Virus record (IMG/VR): IMGVR_UViG_3300037537_000334
Coordinates: 1 to 32,601 of that record
DNA: 32,601 nucleotides
Origin: a virus
Direction: 5' to 3' (one strand)
Shown: positions 15,176 to 22,234 of the stretch, in pieces
Layout of the letters: each line of letters opens with the position of its first letter
How positions within the stretch are numbered: position 1 is the first letter of the stretch
Translations under genes and position numbers: made by a program
Notes under the pieces: generated by a model
Told to the model about the DNA's origin: nothing
The model's input: the letters and a program-made list of their open reading frames with translations, nothing else
Database searches by the model: none

Positions 15176-15778
15176 TTGGCAAATAAATATATTATAACAG
15201 ACATTGATGGTGTCGTGTTAGATTGGGAAGAAGGCTTTAGTGTTTGGATGGAACACCGTGGCCATCAAAAAGTAGAAGGATATCAATTCATCTACAGCAT
15301 GGGAGACAGGTACGGCATGAGCAGAAATGCTGGACATAAACTTATTAAGCAATTTAATGAGAGTGCCGCAATAGGCTTTTTGCCTCCACTAAGAGACGCC
15401 CAATGGTATATTAATTTACTCCATGAGAAACATCGTTACAAGTTTATTGCCGTAACAAGCCTGAGCTTAGATCCGTATGCTCAACATTTAAGAGAGCGTA
15501 ACCTAGCAAAGTTAATGGGTGACGCATTTGAGAGAGTTATTTGTTTGGACACTGGTGCTGATAAAGATGAAGTATTAGCAGAATTAGCAGGGTATGCTAA
15601 GTACAAAGATTGCTACTGGATTGAAGACAAACCGCTGAATATTAAGGCTGGTAACAAAGTAGGATTTAAAACCATGATGATGGAACATGGTCATAACATG
15701 GATAGCAAAGTAGATGCTATTGTTGTTAAAAATTGGGAACATATTTACAAATTGTTGACAGAAACTATTCAATACTAG
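15176..15778 (+). CDS. HAD-superfamily phosphatase (5'-nucleotidase-like)
   Basis: 200 residues from a TTG preceded by AGGGGA. HAD motif I is TDIDG (D9, D11), motif II is VTSL (T94), and motif IV-like acidic residues appear in CYWIEDKP (E150, D151). A basic residue in GADKDEV (about K130) could be motif III. The size and a cap of about 70 residues fit small phosphatases such as deoxyribonucleotidases found in phages. Probable cytoplasmic phosphate-ester hydrolase; the natural substrate is not determined by sequence. Its neighbours are uncharacterised phage genes. Confidence 0.7.
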   Translation: MANKYIITDIDGVVLDWEEGFSVWMEHRGHQKVEGYQFIYSMGDRYGMSRNAGHKLIKQFNESAAIGFLPPLRDAQWYINLLHEKHRYKFIAVTSLSLDPYAQHLRERNLAKLMGDAFERVICLDTGADKDEVLAELAGYAKYKDCYWIEDKPLNIKAGNKVGFKTMMMEHGHNMDSKVDAIVVKNWEHIYKLLTETIQY

Positions 15779-15793
15779 ATAAGGAAAGGGGTT

Positions 15794-16501
15794 ATGCATT
15801 TATATACAGGAAGAGAAGTTATTGCCCATGCTGTTGCTGTCGATAGACATCAAGGGTTTAAATACATCAAATCGCATGAAGCAAAGGAAGGAGAGAAAGC
15901 TAACTTTAGCCTATTAATCCATTCATTAAAGGACCCAAAGACGTCAGTAGTTGGTGCCATTACTGAAAAGGACTATAATACAGCAGACGAAATCGTCGAT
16001 TACTTCGAAGGATTAGTGTTTAAGGCTATGCAACGTGAGTTAAGCGAGTACGAAATAAAGATCACTAATCTTATTAACGCAGAAGATATCGATTTAAGGG
16101 GTAGAGACGATAGGCTTCCTATTGTTGGTTCGTTACCTAACGTATTTAGAAACAATAACAAGCATGATATTTGGGCAGAACAGGAACAACGTCTACGCAA
16201 GACATCAGACTATGAAGGCGAACTTAAAACTAGATGCGAGTTTTCTGGTACAGTTAAGATGTCTCGTTTTATGAACAGGACTAATAGTTTGTTAGTTGCA
16301 GTACTCACAGACAAAGGAAACATTGTTAAGTTCTTCTATGACTTGTACAGACAATCACCTGACTTTGAACCTAAGGATGCACTCGCAGAAGGCAAAACAA
16401 TATCCTTTATAGGATATGTTAAAGGACAGGACATATCCAAATACTCTAAATGTAAAGAAACGTTTATTAATAGAGTCAATGTCAATACAGAAGATAAATA
16501 G
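15794..16501 (+). CDS. Phage hypothetical protein, possible nucleic-acid role
   Basis: 235 residues, AAAGGGG before the ATG. The N-terminal part is mixed and charged. The C-terminal part (about 140-235) reads as alternating strands: CEFSGTVKMSRFM, SLLVAVLTDKGNIVKFFYDL, TISFIGYVKGQD, which could be an OB-like or similar beta barrel. That is a guess from pattern only. The final codons carry the late-promoter-like GATAAATA that precedes the envelope block. I do not recognise a family. Confidence 0.55.
   Translation: MHLYTGREVIAHAVAVDRHQGFKYIKSHEAKEGEKANFSLLIHSLKDPKTSVVGAITEKDYNTADEIVDYFEGLVFKAMQRELSEYEIKITNLINAEDIDLRGRDDRLPIVGSLPNVFRNNNKHDIWAEQEQRLRKTSDYEGELKTRCEFSGTVKMSRFMNRTNSLLVAVLTDKGNIVKFFYDLYRQSPDFEPKDALAEGKTISFIGYVKGQDISKYSKCKETFINRVNVNTEDK
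16493..16500 (+). promoter_or_regulatory. Late-promoter-like GATAAATA
   Basis: Lies at the end of the previous CDS, about 85 nt before the cytochrome gene. NATAAATA is the late promoter form reported for marine T4-like phages. The 11 nt AAGATAAATAG recur at 22157, before the next fibre gene. Confidence 0.5.
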
Positions 16502-16511
16502 AGTATATAAG

Positions 16512-16562
16512 AATATAAGATAACCTTATATTAGTATCAGAGCATTCGCTCGTAATTGATAC
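16512..16562 (+). promoter_or_regulatory. Two hairpins in the leader of the cytochrome gene
   Basis: AATATAAG (16512-16519) pairs with CTTATATT (16525-16532). Immediately after, GTATCA (16534-16539) pairs with TGATAC (16557-16562), enclosing GAGC-ATTC-GCTC (16540-16551). No T run follows, so termination is unlikely. The leader may regulate stability or translation of the gene at 16585. Confidence 0.45.
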
Positions 16563-16584
16563 GCCACCAGAAAGGAAAACATAA

Positions 16585-17871
16585 ATGTACAAATACATAG
16601 CCGTGGCTCTTTTAGCCACTGTGGCTAATTCAGCGTGGGCGATGGACGAAGTAACTTACATTGATGGGGTTTCATCAATAATATATCATAATTGTGTCGT
16701 ATGCCACCGAGAAGGTGGAATTGGTCCAATGAGTTTTGAGTCTTATGAACAAGTAAGACCCTGGGCACCACTTATCCAAATGAGGGTAGCAAATAGAGAA
16801 ATGCCACCTTATGCTTACGATCACGGTATTGGTATTCAAGACCTACAAGGTGATTGGAGACTACCGCAAAATGATATTGACACGATAGTTAATTGGGTAA
16901 GGAGTGGCTCTCCATATGGAGATGCCGATACGGCGATTATATTACATTCACCTCCAATAAGGGACTTAGATGCATGGAATTTTGCAGATAATTTTGGCCA
17001 ACCCGACCTAATTATCCCTTCAATACCTTTAGATATTCCAGCCAATGGAAATGACATGTGGCATAAACATCTTGTACCTTCTGGAGTTACAGAAGATAGA
17101 TGTATTAAAGCAGTACAAGTCAAGCCATTAGGCCATGCTAAATCTGTTGTCCACCACGCTAATTCTAATATAATATTAGAAGACGAGTCGCAAGGTGGAA
17201 TGCTTACTGAATATGCAATGGGTAAGTGGGGAGAATTAGTCCCTGAAGGAGTTTGTAGGACATTTCCAGCAAATGCACAAGTCCGTTGGGATATTCATAT
17301 GTTCCCAGGCGGAGTAGGAGCAATGGCACAAGGAAAAATGATTAAAGATAATGTAGTTGAAATTGGATTATGGTTTCATGAGCCAGACTATGAGAGTGAG
17401 TATAAGCAAGATTTAAGTTTATATAGACTCGGAGACCAGGCTGATATAGTTATTCCACCTCATGGATATTACATGACACAAGGATTTAAGTCTTTTGATC
17501 ATCCTGTGAGAATAGATAGTTGGCAACCACACGGACATTTAAGAATGAATGCCGCCAGCATAGAAATATTTTATCCAGAAACAGGCAGAACTGAACAAAT
17601 AAGCCAAGTATCAAATTGGAGTGCAACATGGCATCACAGTCATATATTTGCTTCGGATGTAGCACCATTACTTCCTACTGGAGCAGTAATAGTATTGAAA
17701 CAATGGTACGACAACACAGAAAACAACCCCAACAACCCCGATCCAGACCAATGGGTGGTTGGTGGTAGTAGAACAGGTGATGAGATGACTCATAACTGGA
17801 TGGCGATTACCCATTTAGATGATGAAGGCTATGATAAACTAAAGGAGGAACGAGGTATAAATGAAATCTAG
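16585..17871 (+). CDS. Secreted c-type cytochrome / PHM-like copper monooxygenase fusion
   Basis: 428 residues. A signal peptide (about 1-19, cleavage near AWA) sends it to the periplasm. Residues 30-110 hold one c-type heme site, CVVCH (37-41), with a possible axial Met in REMPPY (M73). The rest matches the two-domain copper type II, ascorbate-dependent monooxygenase pattern (PHM/DBH): HH (190-191) and H238 as one copper site, HGH (316-318) and M401 in GDEMTH as the other, plus the NNPNNPDP segment. Fusions of this kind are known from bacterial genomes; I do not know of one in a phage. Heme could feed electrons to copper; substrate unknown. All ligand positions are kept, so it looks functional. 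AAAGGA precedes the ATG and a lipoprotein gene overlaps its end. Confidence 0.8.
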   Translation: MYKYIAVALLATVANSAWAMDEVTYIDGVSSIIYHNCVVCHREGGIGPMSFESYEQVRPWAPLIQMRVANREMPPYAYDHGIGIQDLQGDWRLPQNDIDTIVNWVRSGSPYGDADTAIILHSPPIRDLDAWNFADNFGQPDLIIPSIPLDIPANGNDMWHKHLVPSGVTEDRCIKAVQVKPLGHAKSVVHHANSNIILEDESQGGMLTEYAMGKWGELVPEGVCRTFPANAQVRWDIHMFPGGVGAMAQGKMIKDNVVEIGLWFHEPDYESEYKQDLSLYRLGDQADIVIPPHGYYMTQGFKSFDHPVRIDSWQPHGHLRMNAASIEIFYPETGRTEQISQVSNWSATWHHSHIFASDVAPLLPTGAVIVLKQWYDNTENNPNNPDPDQWVVGGSRTGDEMTHNWMAITHLDDEGYDKLKEERGINEI

Positions 17872-17995
17872 ACAGGTAATATTTATGTTATTTCTAGCAA
17901 GTTGCAACTTCACCGAGGATTATTGGGAGGGCGGACATGAATTGTATGGTACACATTTTCAATGGGTGGGACCTGGAAAAGTAATAACGAGGTAG
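17861..17995 (+). CDS. Very small lipoprotein
   Basis: 44 residues, starting inside the last codons of the cytochrome gene, with AAAGGAGG about 15 nt upstream. An N-terminal hydrophobic stretch ends in a lipobox FLASC (C15), so the mature part is only about 30 residues (NFTEDYWEGGHELYG...), anchored in a membrane by lipid. A GxHFQWVGPG segment resembles GPEFEWVEPL in the lipoprotein at 18674, so the two may be related. No function recognised. Overlap with the upstream gene suggests a subunit or a partner of the cytochrome. Confidence 0.6.
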   Translation: MKSRQVIFMLFLASCNFTEDYWEGGHELYGTHFQWVGPGKVITR

Positions 17996-17997
17996 CC

Positions 17998-18126
17998 ATG
18001 TTTTTTGAATTCCTTATAAACATATTAATAGTCTATCTATCTTTTATAATTATAGTCTGTACAGGAATATTAATTATAGGAGCAGTGGAAGACTGGAAAG
18101 AATTACTAGGACGTAAAAAAGGATAA
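17998..18126 (+). CDS. Small membrane protein
   Basis: 42 residues, two bases after the lipoprotein stop. One long hydrophobic segment (about residues 4-30, rich in Ile/Leu) is followed by a charged tail EDWKELLGRKKG that should stay in the cytoplasm. No family recognised. Could act as a membrane anchor for the neighbouring proteins; a holin-like role is an alternative. Confidence 0.5.
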   Translation: MFFEFLINILIVYLSFIIIVCTGILIIGAVEDWKELLGRKKG

Positions 18127-18127
18127 A

Positions 18128-18259
18128 ATGATTAGACTACTTCCATTATTCTTACTAACTAATTGTATTGTCTTTGAGACAATAGACAAACTGCCCGAAC
18201 CAGCTGTTCATGCAATTATGATTCCTATAACTATGGGACTACCTTTAATACTAATATAA
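18128..18259 (+). CDS. Small hydrophobic protein, possible lipoprotein
   Basis: 43 residues. The hydrophobic N-terminus ends in LLTNC (C13), an imperfect lipobox, followed by a short polar part and a second hydrophobic stretch to the C-terminus (HAIMIPITMGLPLILI). It starts one base after the previous stop. If lipidated it would be a tiny envelope protein; otherwise a two-segment membrane peptide. Unknown function; reality supported only by tight packing. Confidence 0.4.
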   Translation: MIRLLPLFLLTNCIVFETIDKLPEPAVHAIMIPITMGLPLILI

Positions 18260-18283
18260 ATGTTTGGATTTTAGAAGAAGAAA

Positions 18284-18496
18284 ATGATTGAACACGAACG
18301 AACGGCTGTGTTACACGAACGAACTCAACAGTTAGTAGATGACTTACGAGAAGAAGTTTCATGTTGTTGTAGTTGGCACAGGACTATAGCAATCAATGAC
18401 ATGCTAGACGAGATGCAAAAGATGCTAAACGAGATGGTCGCAATATCAGATGTTTTGAAAGTCGATAGGTTACGAAGGCTGAACAATGGTCAATAA
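18284..18496 (+). CDS. Small helical protein with a CCC-S-WH motif
   Basis: 70 residues, GAAGAAG before the ATG. The only soluble-looking product in this part of the block: no signal peptide, charged helices at both ends (VLHERTQQLVDDLREEV and NDMLDEMQKMLNEMV). In the middle three adjacent cysteines and a histidine (SCCCSWH, about 26-32) could bind metal such as copper or form disulfides. Given the copper/heme enzyme nearby, a metal-handling role is conceivable, but only the motif is seen. Confidence 0.55.
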   Translation: MIEHERTAVLHERTQQLVDDLREEVSCCCSWHRTIAINDMLDEMQKMLNEMVAISDVLKVDRLRRLNNGQ

Positions 18497-18647
18497 ACAC
18501 CATCTCCCATTTAAAAGTGGATTGGCAGGAATAGGGTTGCTTGGAGCATTGTTTTATGTTACGTTTGATCCTATAACAATTATTTCATACGGGTTATATA
18601 TTTCATTGGCAAGTTTAATGTTTCCGTTGATATGGGATTTATTGTAA
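18486..18647 (+). CDS. Small two-helix membrane protein
   Basis: 53 residues, overlapping the end of the previous gene by 11 nt. Two hydrophobic segments (about 11-26 and 30-50) follow a basic N-terminus MVNKHHLPFK. No family recognised. Overlap and continuity of the unit support expression. Confidence 0.5.
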   Translation: MVNKHHLPFKSGLAGIGLLGALFYVTFDPITIISYGLYISLASLMFPLIWDLL

Positions 18648-18673
18648 ATGTATATAAACGAGGAGAGAGAGAA

Positions 18674-18886
18674 ATGAAGACAATATTTGCACTACTTATA
18701 GTTGTGCTGACAGGATGTACTAGTGACTTGGTATATTATTTGAATGGTACAGAGATTTACCCAGACTTTGAATTAAATTCTGGACCAGAATTTGAATGGG
18801 TTGAACCTTTGCTATTCCAACATAATTTAAGAATTTGCAGGTCCCAGCCAACTTGTTCTGTTGATCAGATATTTAATAGATATTAA
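18674..18886 (+). CDS. Small lipoprotein
   Basis: 70 residues from the ATG at 18674, which has a purine-rich AGGAGAG upstream; the earlier in-frame start at 18632 would put 14 polar residues before the signal and lies inside the previous gene. The signal ends in the lipobox VLTGC (C15). The mature part has three further cysteines? Only two are clear (C57 and C63 in RICRSQPTCS), which could form a disulfide in the periplasm. Resembles the mini lipoprotein at 17861 in the EFEWVEP segment. Function unknown. Confidence 0.65.
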   Translation: MKTIFALLIVVLTGCTSDLVYYLNGTEIYPDFELNSGPEFEWVEPLLFQHNLRICRSQPTCSVDQIFNRY

Positions 18887-19009
18887 AGGCAGGCAGTAGG
18901 CTAATGGATAAAGATACTGATTGGATTAAGTTACTAAGGTAGTAATTTAAAAGGACAATCTTTAAAATACTAGGAGAAGACTTAATAGGCCTTACGGAGG
19001 TCCAGCAGA

Positions 19010-19735
19010 ATGAAAAGACAACTGATATATGTCCTTATTATTTTAATATGCTTTTCTATACCAAAGGTATATGCCCAAGATCCGTATGATTTCTCCGAAG
19101 TTAATATTCTACAGACTGAAGCCCAACGCCTTATTGAAAATCAACAGCCCACAGCAGGCTATGCCTTATTTGAACAGATACTTTTTCTAATTAGAGTTGA
19201 GAAAGGATTATATTCTGTTGAGCAAGTCCCTTATCTATTAGAATATATGGCGTGGAATAAAGAAATTGGGGCCTGGGAAAAGACTTTAAGTATTGGGGAA
19301 AGAACTAGTTGGCTATTGGGTAGAAATGAACATCAGATAGATAATTACAGACGATTATTATTAGAACATATTTACGTTCCAGAAGATGATAGTTGTTTAA
19401 GGAAAGATAGATATGGCTTGTGGATCAGAGGCGCAAGATTGTGTAATGACTTACGATTCTTTATGGCAGATACTTACATTGCGGCTACAGAACTTCAACA
19501 GATAGTGGTGCAGATTACTAACAATGAAATGGACTGGGAATCTCTCAAGTATTTAGCATTGGCTACTGCACAAATGGTTTTTGGTGTTGATGGTTCTCCT
19601 ATAATGATAGAAATTAGAGATGGAACTTTGGAAAGGATTGACAATACAGTTATCAGGGAGAGATACAGACCGGACACATGGCTAAGAATTGCAAAAGACG
19701 CAGATGAAAATATTAAAGAGCTGGTGGGGGAATAG
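19010..19735 (+). CDS. Secreted TPR-like helical protein
   Basis: 241 residues with GGAGG before the ATG and a signal peptide (about 1-22, cleavage after VYA). The mature part is helical and resembles periplasmic proteins with TPR-like repeats that I associate with Gammaproteobacteria (QRLIENQQPTAGYALFEQIL; VEKGLYSVEQVPYLLEYMAWN; a WLLGRNEHQIDNYRRLL segment). A cysteine pair at about 128 and 144 (SCLRK, RLCND) may be bridged. Such proteins usually scaffold protein contacts. The next gene begins immediately after its stop. Family resemblance is from memory of the pattern; role unknown. Confidence 0.6.
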   Translation: MKRQLIYVLIILICFSIPKVYAQDPYDFSEVNILQTEAQRLIENQQPTAGYALFEQILFLIRVEKGLYSVEQVPYLLEYMAWNKEIGAWEKTLSIGERTSWLLGRNEHQIDNYRRLLLEHIYVPEDDSCLRKDRYGLWIRGARLCNDLRFFMADTYIAATELQQIVVQITNNEMDWESLKYLALATAQMVFGVDGSPIMIEIRDGTLERIDNTVIRERYRPDTWLRIAKDADENIKELVGE

Positions 19736-19789
19736 ATGAAAGTTAAAATATGGTCATACATCCCCTCAACTATTGTTGATGGACAAAAA

Positions 19790-20950
19790 ATGAAGAAACT
19801 TTTAATTATATCAATAATGTTATTACTTTCGTTTTGTGCAACTCACACAAGCAAAACAACTGAATATACACCCATAGTACAAAGTCGAGATAATACTCCT
19901 GAAGAATTACTACTTGATGTAGGTGTTACAATAATGGATGCCGGCTTAGATAACTTTATTGGGAGTGATGAATCAGTAACTGATGGCGACATACGAATAG
20001 CAGAGGCTAGATACTCAACATTCTTACTAGCGGATACGTTACAACGCTCTGCTAATTGGGGTATAGTTTATCTACTACCTCTTGATAGAATCATCATGGA
20101 CGTTTATATAGATGGATCTATTATTCGTTCTAATGGTGAAGAAATGCAACTGCAAATTGCAGTAAGAGATTCAACAGGTAGAGAGTGGTATAATAAACTT
20201 TATACTGAAATAATCAGTAAATTCAACTACGAACAATCAAACCGTACTCTACACGACCCCTTCCAAGTAATCTATAATAAAATAGCCAATGATTTATTAG
20301 TCTTCCGTAATAATGAACTATCTAATACTGAAATAACAAATATTCGATCTATATCTGAGATACAGTTCGCACAAGATTTTGTGCCTGATGCGTTTAATAA
20401 ATATATCTCTCAAGATAGAGAGGGTCTCTATAGACTAACAGCTCTTCCCGCCGAGGAGGATCCCCTATTGATTAACATTCGAACTATACGTGACAGAGAC
20501 TACATGTTCATAGATACCATCCAGGATTATTATGTAACGTACACTAGACAAATGCGTGGTAGTTATGATTCCTGGAGAGAAGTAGCCTACAATGAAACTG
20601 TATCTATCAGAGAACTTGATGCAACATCTTTAAGAAGAAAACTAATAGGCGGAGCACTAATTGTAGCGGGTGTGGCAACTGCTGTGAATGGCGGTAACTA
20701 TGCAACTCAAGCAGGGGGAGCCGGCATAATAGGTATAGGAGCACAAATAACCCGAGAAGGCTTTAATAAGGGTTCAGAAGCTGATATGAGGAGAGAAACT
20801 CTCAAAGAATTAAATGAATCGTTTGCTAACGATGTCGTCCTAAGAACTATTGCTATTGAAGATAGAACTATTACATTGACTGGTAATATTGAAGAACAAT
20901 ACAGCCAATGGAGAGAAATTTTATCTGATATGTACGCACAATCAAATTGA
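19790..20950 (+). CDS. Large lipoprotein of bacterial type
   Basis: 386 residues from the ATG at 19790, placing a signal (MKKLLIISIMLLL) directly before the lipobox LSFC. The earlier in-frame ATG at 19736 abuts the previous stop but adds 18 residues ahead of the signal, so I prefer 19790. The mature N-terminal half holds a segment NWGIVYLLPLDRIIMDVYIDGSI, which resembles bacterial envelope proteins where a periplasmic domain senses or binds a partner. A Gly/Ala-rich hydrophobic stretch (about 300-340 of the long form) could be membrane-associated. I recall similar lipoproteins next to TPR proteins in Gammaproteobacteria, so the pair 19010/19790 may have been acquired together. Function not known. 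Confidence 0.55.
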   Translation: MKKLLIISIMLLLSFCATHTSKTTEYTPIVQSRDNTPEELLLDVGVTIMDAGLDNFIGSDESVTDGDIRIAEARYSTFLLADTLQRSANWGIVYLLPLDRIIMDVYIDGSIIRSNGEEMQLQIAVRDSTGREWYNKLYTEIISKFNYEQSNRTLHDPFQVIYNKIANDLLVFRNNELSNTEITNIRSISEIQFAQDFVPDAFNKYISQDREGLYRLTALPAEEDPLLINIRTIRDRDYMFIDTIQDYYVTYTRQMRGSYDSWREVAYNETVSIRELDATSLRRKLIGGALIVAGVATAVNGGNYATQAGGAGIIGIGAQITREGFNKGSEADMRRETLKELNESFANDVVLRTIAIEDRTITLTGNIEEQYSQWREILSDMYAQSN

Positions 20951-21408
20951 GATTACTCGTAGCTATAATTGTTCTCGCTGTTTTTAATGCTCTTGCTGTT
21001 GCGGCTGACATGCCTTGGGGTTTTAAAAACCCTATTCAATTTCCCGAAGCAGTTCCCGAAGCAGTTCCCGAAAAAGAAACGTTCATTATTGAAGAAATTC
21101 TTACCGCCCCGCGCCCACAAGGTGTGGAGACCCCTCCCCCATTGTTAGAACTAAAATGCACCACAGAAATCGTTGACCACAATACGATGACATTTGGATG
21201 CACAAATGACGTAAAGGGTTGGTGGACATTCAGTGATGTAAAACCTAATGGAGAATATGTTATAATTCTAGATAGAATCTGGGGAAAAGACATGGAAATA
21301 TTAATGCAAGCCGCGGAGTATGTCATATCTATTACCTTGACAACATATGATGGAAGAAAAACCTTTAAACTTGTTCCAGTGTTTAATATAATTGGAAAAA
21401 GAGTATGA
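20947..21408 (+). CDS. Secreted protein with short Pro-rich repeat
   Basis: 153 residues from a TTG in a TTGA overlap with the previous gene. The signal peptide (about 1-20, cleavage after AVA) is clear. Residues 32-42 contain FPEAVPEAVPEK, from a 12-nt tandem repeat in the DNA. After a Pro-rich linker (RPQGVETPPPLLELK) a small beta domain follows with two cysteines (CTTEIVDHNTMTFGC, likely bridged) and GWWTFSDVKPNGEYVIIL. No family recognised. Last gene of the envelope block. Confidence 0.6.
   Translation: MRLLVAIIVLAVFNALAVAADMPWGFKNPIQFPEAVPEAVPEKETFIIEEILTAPRPQGVETPPPLLELKCTTEIVDHNTMTFGCTNDVKGWWTFSDVKPNGEYVIILDRIWGKDMEILMQAAEYVISITLTTYDGRKTFKLVPVFNIIGKRV
21043..21066 (+). repeat. 12-nt tandem repeat
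   Basis: Two exact copies of CCCGAAGCAGTT, with a partial third (CCCGAA) following. In frame they encode the EAVP repeat of the secreted protein at 20947, so the copy number can change by multiples of four residues without breaking the gene. Confidence 0.9.
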
Positions 21409-21432
21409 GCTGTTAACTCCAAATACTATCTA

Positions 21433-21440
21433 TATAAATA
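21433..21440 (+). promoter_or_regulatory. T4-type late promoter, TATAAATA
   Basis: Exact octamer in the 97-nt gap before the SleB-type hydrolase, 66 nt before its ATG. Late timing fits a lysis or virion-associated cell-wall enzyme. Confidence 0.7.
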
Positions 21441-21505
21441 ATATAGAGAATATCACTGGTATAACACTAGTGTAAAATTGATAGAATCAAATTAGGGAGG
21501 CCGAA

Positions 21506-22120
21506 ATGATACGAAACATATTTTTAGCTGGCTTGGTATTTTTAGTAAGTGTTGTGATAATTGAGAAAACTTTATTAACAAGTTTACCTCAAAGTGTTGC
21601 AACATTAGAACCTGTGATTGTTGCACCAGAACCCCCATTACCCAAACCAATAGACATAAATGAAATGCATTGTCTTGCTACAAACATTTATCACGAAGCA
21701 CGTGGTGAAAGTATTGCGGGTAAAGTAGCAGTAGGAAATGTAACACTTAATAGAGTTAATCACATACAATATCCCGATACAATATGTGCTGTAGTTTATC
21801 AGGCTCATTTACGATTGAACTGGCGAGGTAAGTTAGTACCTAGGTTACACAAATGTCAATTCTCATGGTACTGCGATGGCAAAAGCGATGTCATCTATTT
21901 GAAAACATCAAACGGAAAAATTATCAAACATAACATGGAGGCTTGGGAGCAAAGTCTTAACGTTGCTACAACAATTCTTAAAAATGAAATGTATGATCCT
22001 ACTTTTGGTGCAACACATTATTACAATGACAAGTTAGCAGATCCTTCTTGGGCAGACGCATACATGTTGGTTGCAAGGATTGATAACCATGTATTCCATA
22101 GACAAGGATCTACTTTCTAA
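21506..22120 (+). CDS. SleB-type cell-wall hydrolase with N-terminal membrane anchor
   Basis: 204 residues with AGGGAGG before the ATG. A single hydrophobic segment (about 5-20) could be a signal peptide or a signal anchor, as in SAR endolysins. A Pro-rich linker (37-50) leads to the hydrolase_2 (SleB) domain, whose catalytic signature is EMHCLATNIYHEARGE (E64 likely acid). Later blocks GNVTLNRV, QFSWYCDGK and FGATHYYNDKL fit the family. It cuts peptidoglycan glycan strands by lytic transglycosylation or similar. As the main peptidoglycan-degrading enzyme in the window it is the best endolysin candidate; virion-associated use is possible. Confidence 0.82.
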   Translation: MIRNIFLAGLVFLVSVVIIEKTLLTSLPQSVATLEPVIVAPEPPLPKPIDINEMHCLATNIYHEARGESIAGKVAVGNVTLNRVNHIQYPDTICAVVYQAHLRLNWRGKLVPRLHKCQFSWYCDGKSDVIYLKTSNGKIIKHNMEAWEQSLNVATTILKNEMYDPTFGATHYYNDKLADPSWADAYMLVARIDNHVFHRQGSTF

Positions 22121-22158
22121 GGTGTAACTATATTTAGTATAGTTTTCGACAGACAAAA

Positions 22159-22166
22159 GATAAATA
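22159..22166 (+). promoter_or_regulatory. Late-promoter-like GATAAATA
   Basis: In the gap before the fibre gene at 22235, 76 nt upstream of its ATG. Shares AAGATAAATAG with the copy at 16491. Confidence 0.5.
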
Positions 22167-22182
22167 GTATTATAACTTAGAA

Positions 22183-22203
22183 CTAGAACCCTTAGGGTTC
22201 TAG
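22183..22203 (+). promoter_or_regulatory. Perfect 9-bp hairpin in fibre-gene leader
   Basis: CTAGAACCC (22183-22191) and GGGTTCTAG (22195-22203) form a perfect stem with a TTA loop. No T run follows, so it is not a standard terminator. It may end or protect transcripts, or affect translation of the gene at 22235. Confidence 0.55.
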
Positions 22204-22234
22204 ACTGTTACAATAACAGATCGGAGTATAATAT

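Noticed and set aside
17861-18259. Spanin pair formed by the mini lipoprotein and membrane protein
   Set aside because: The lipoprotein is too short and lacks the proline-rich or coiled-coil parts typical of spanins; left as a remote alternative.
18904-18942. 12-codon ORF in the gap 18887-19009
   Set aside because: Too short to support, no ribosome binding site, no similarity seen. The 123-nt gap holds nothing else I recognise.
20391-20410. AATAAATA inside the large lipoprotein gene as late promoter
   Set aside because: Inside coding sequence with no nearby downstream start; AT-rich DNA makes such matches common.
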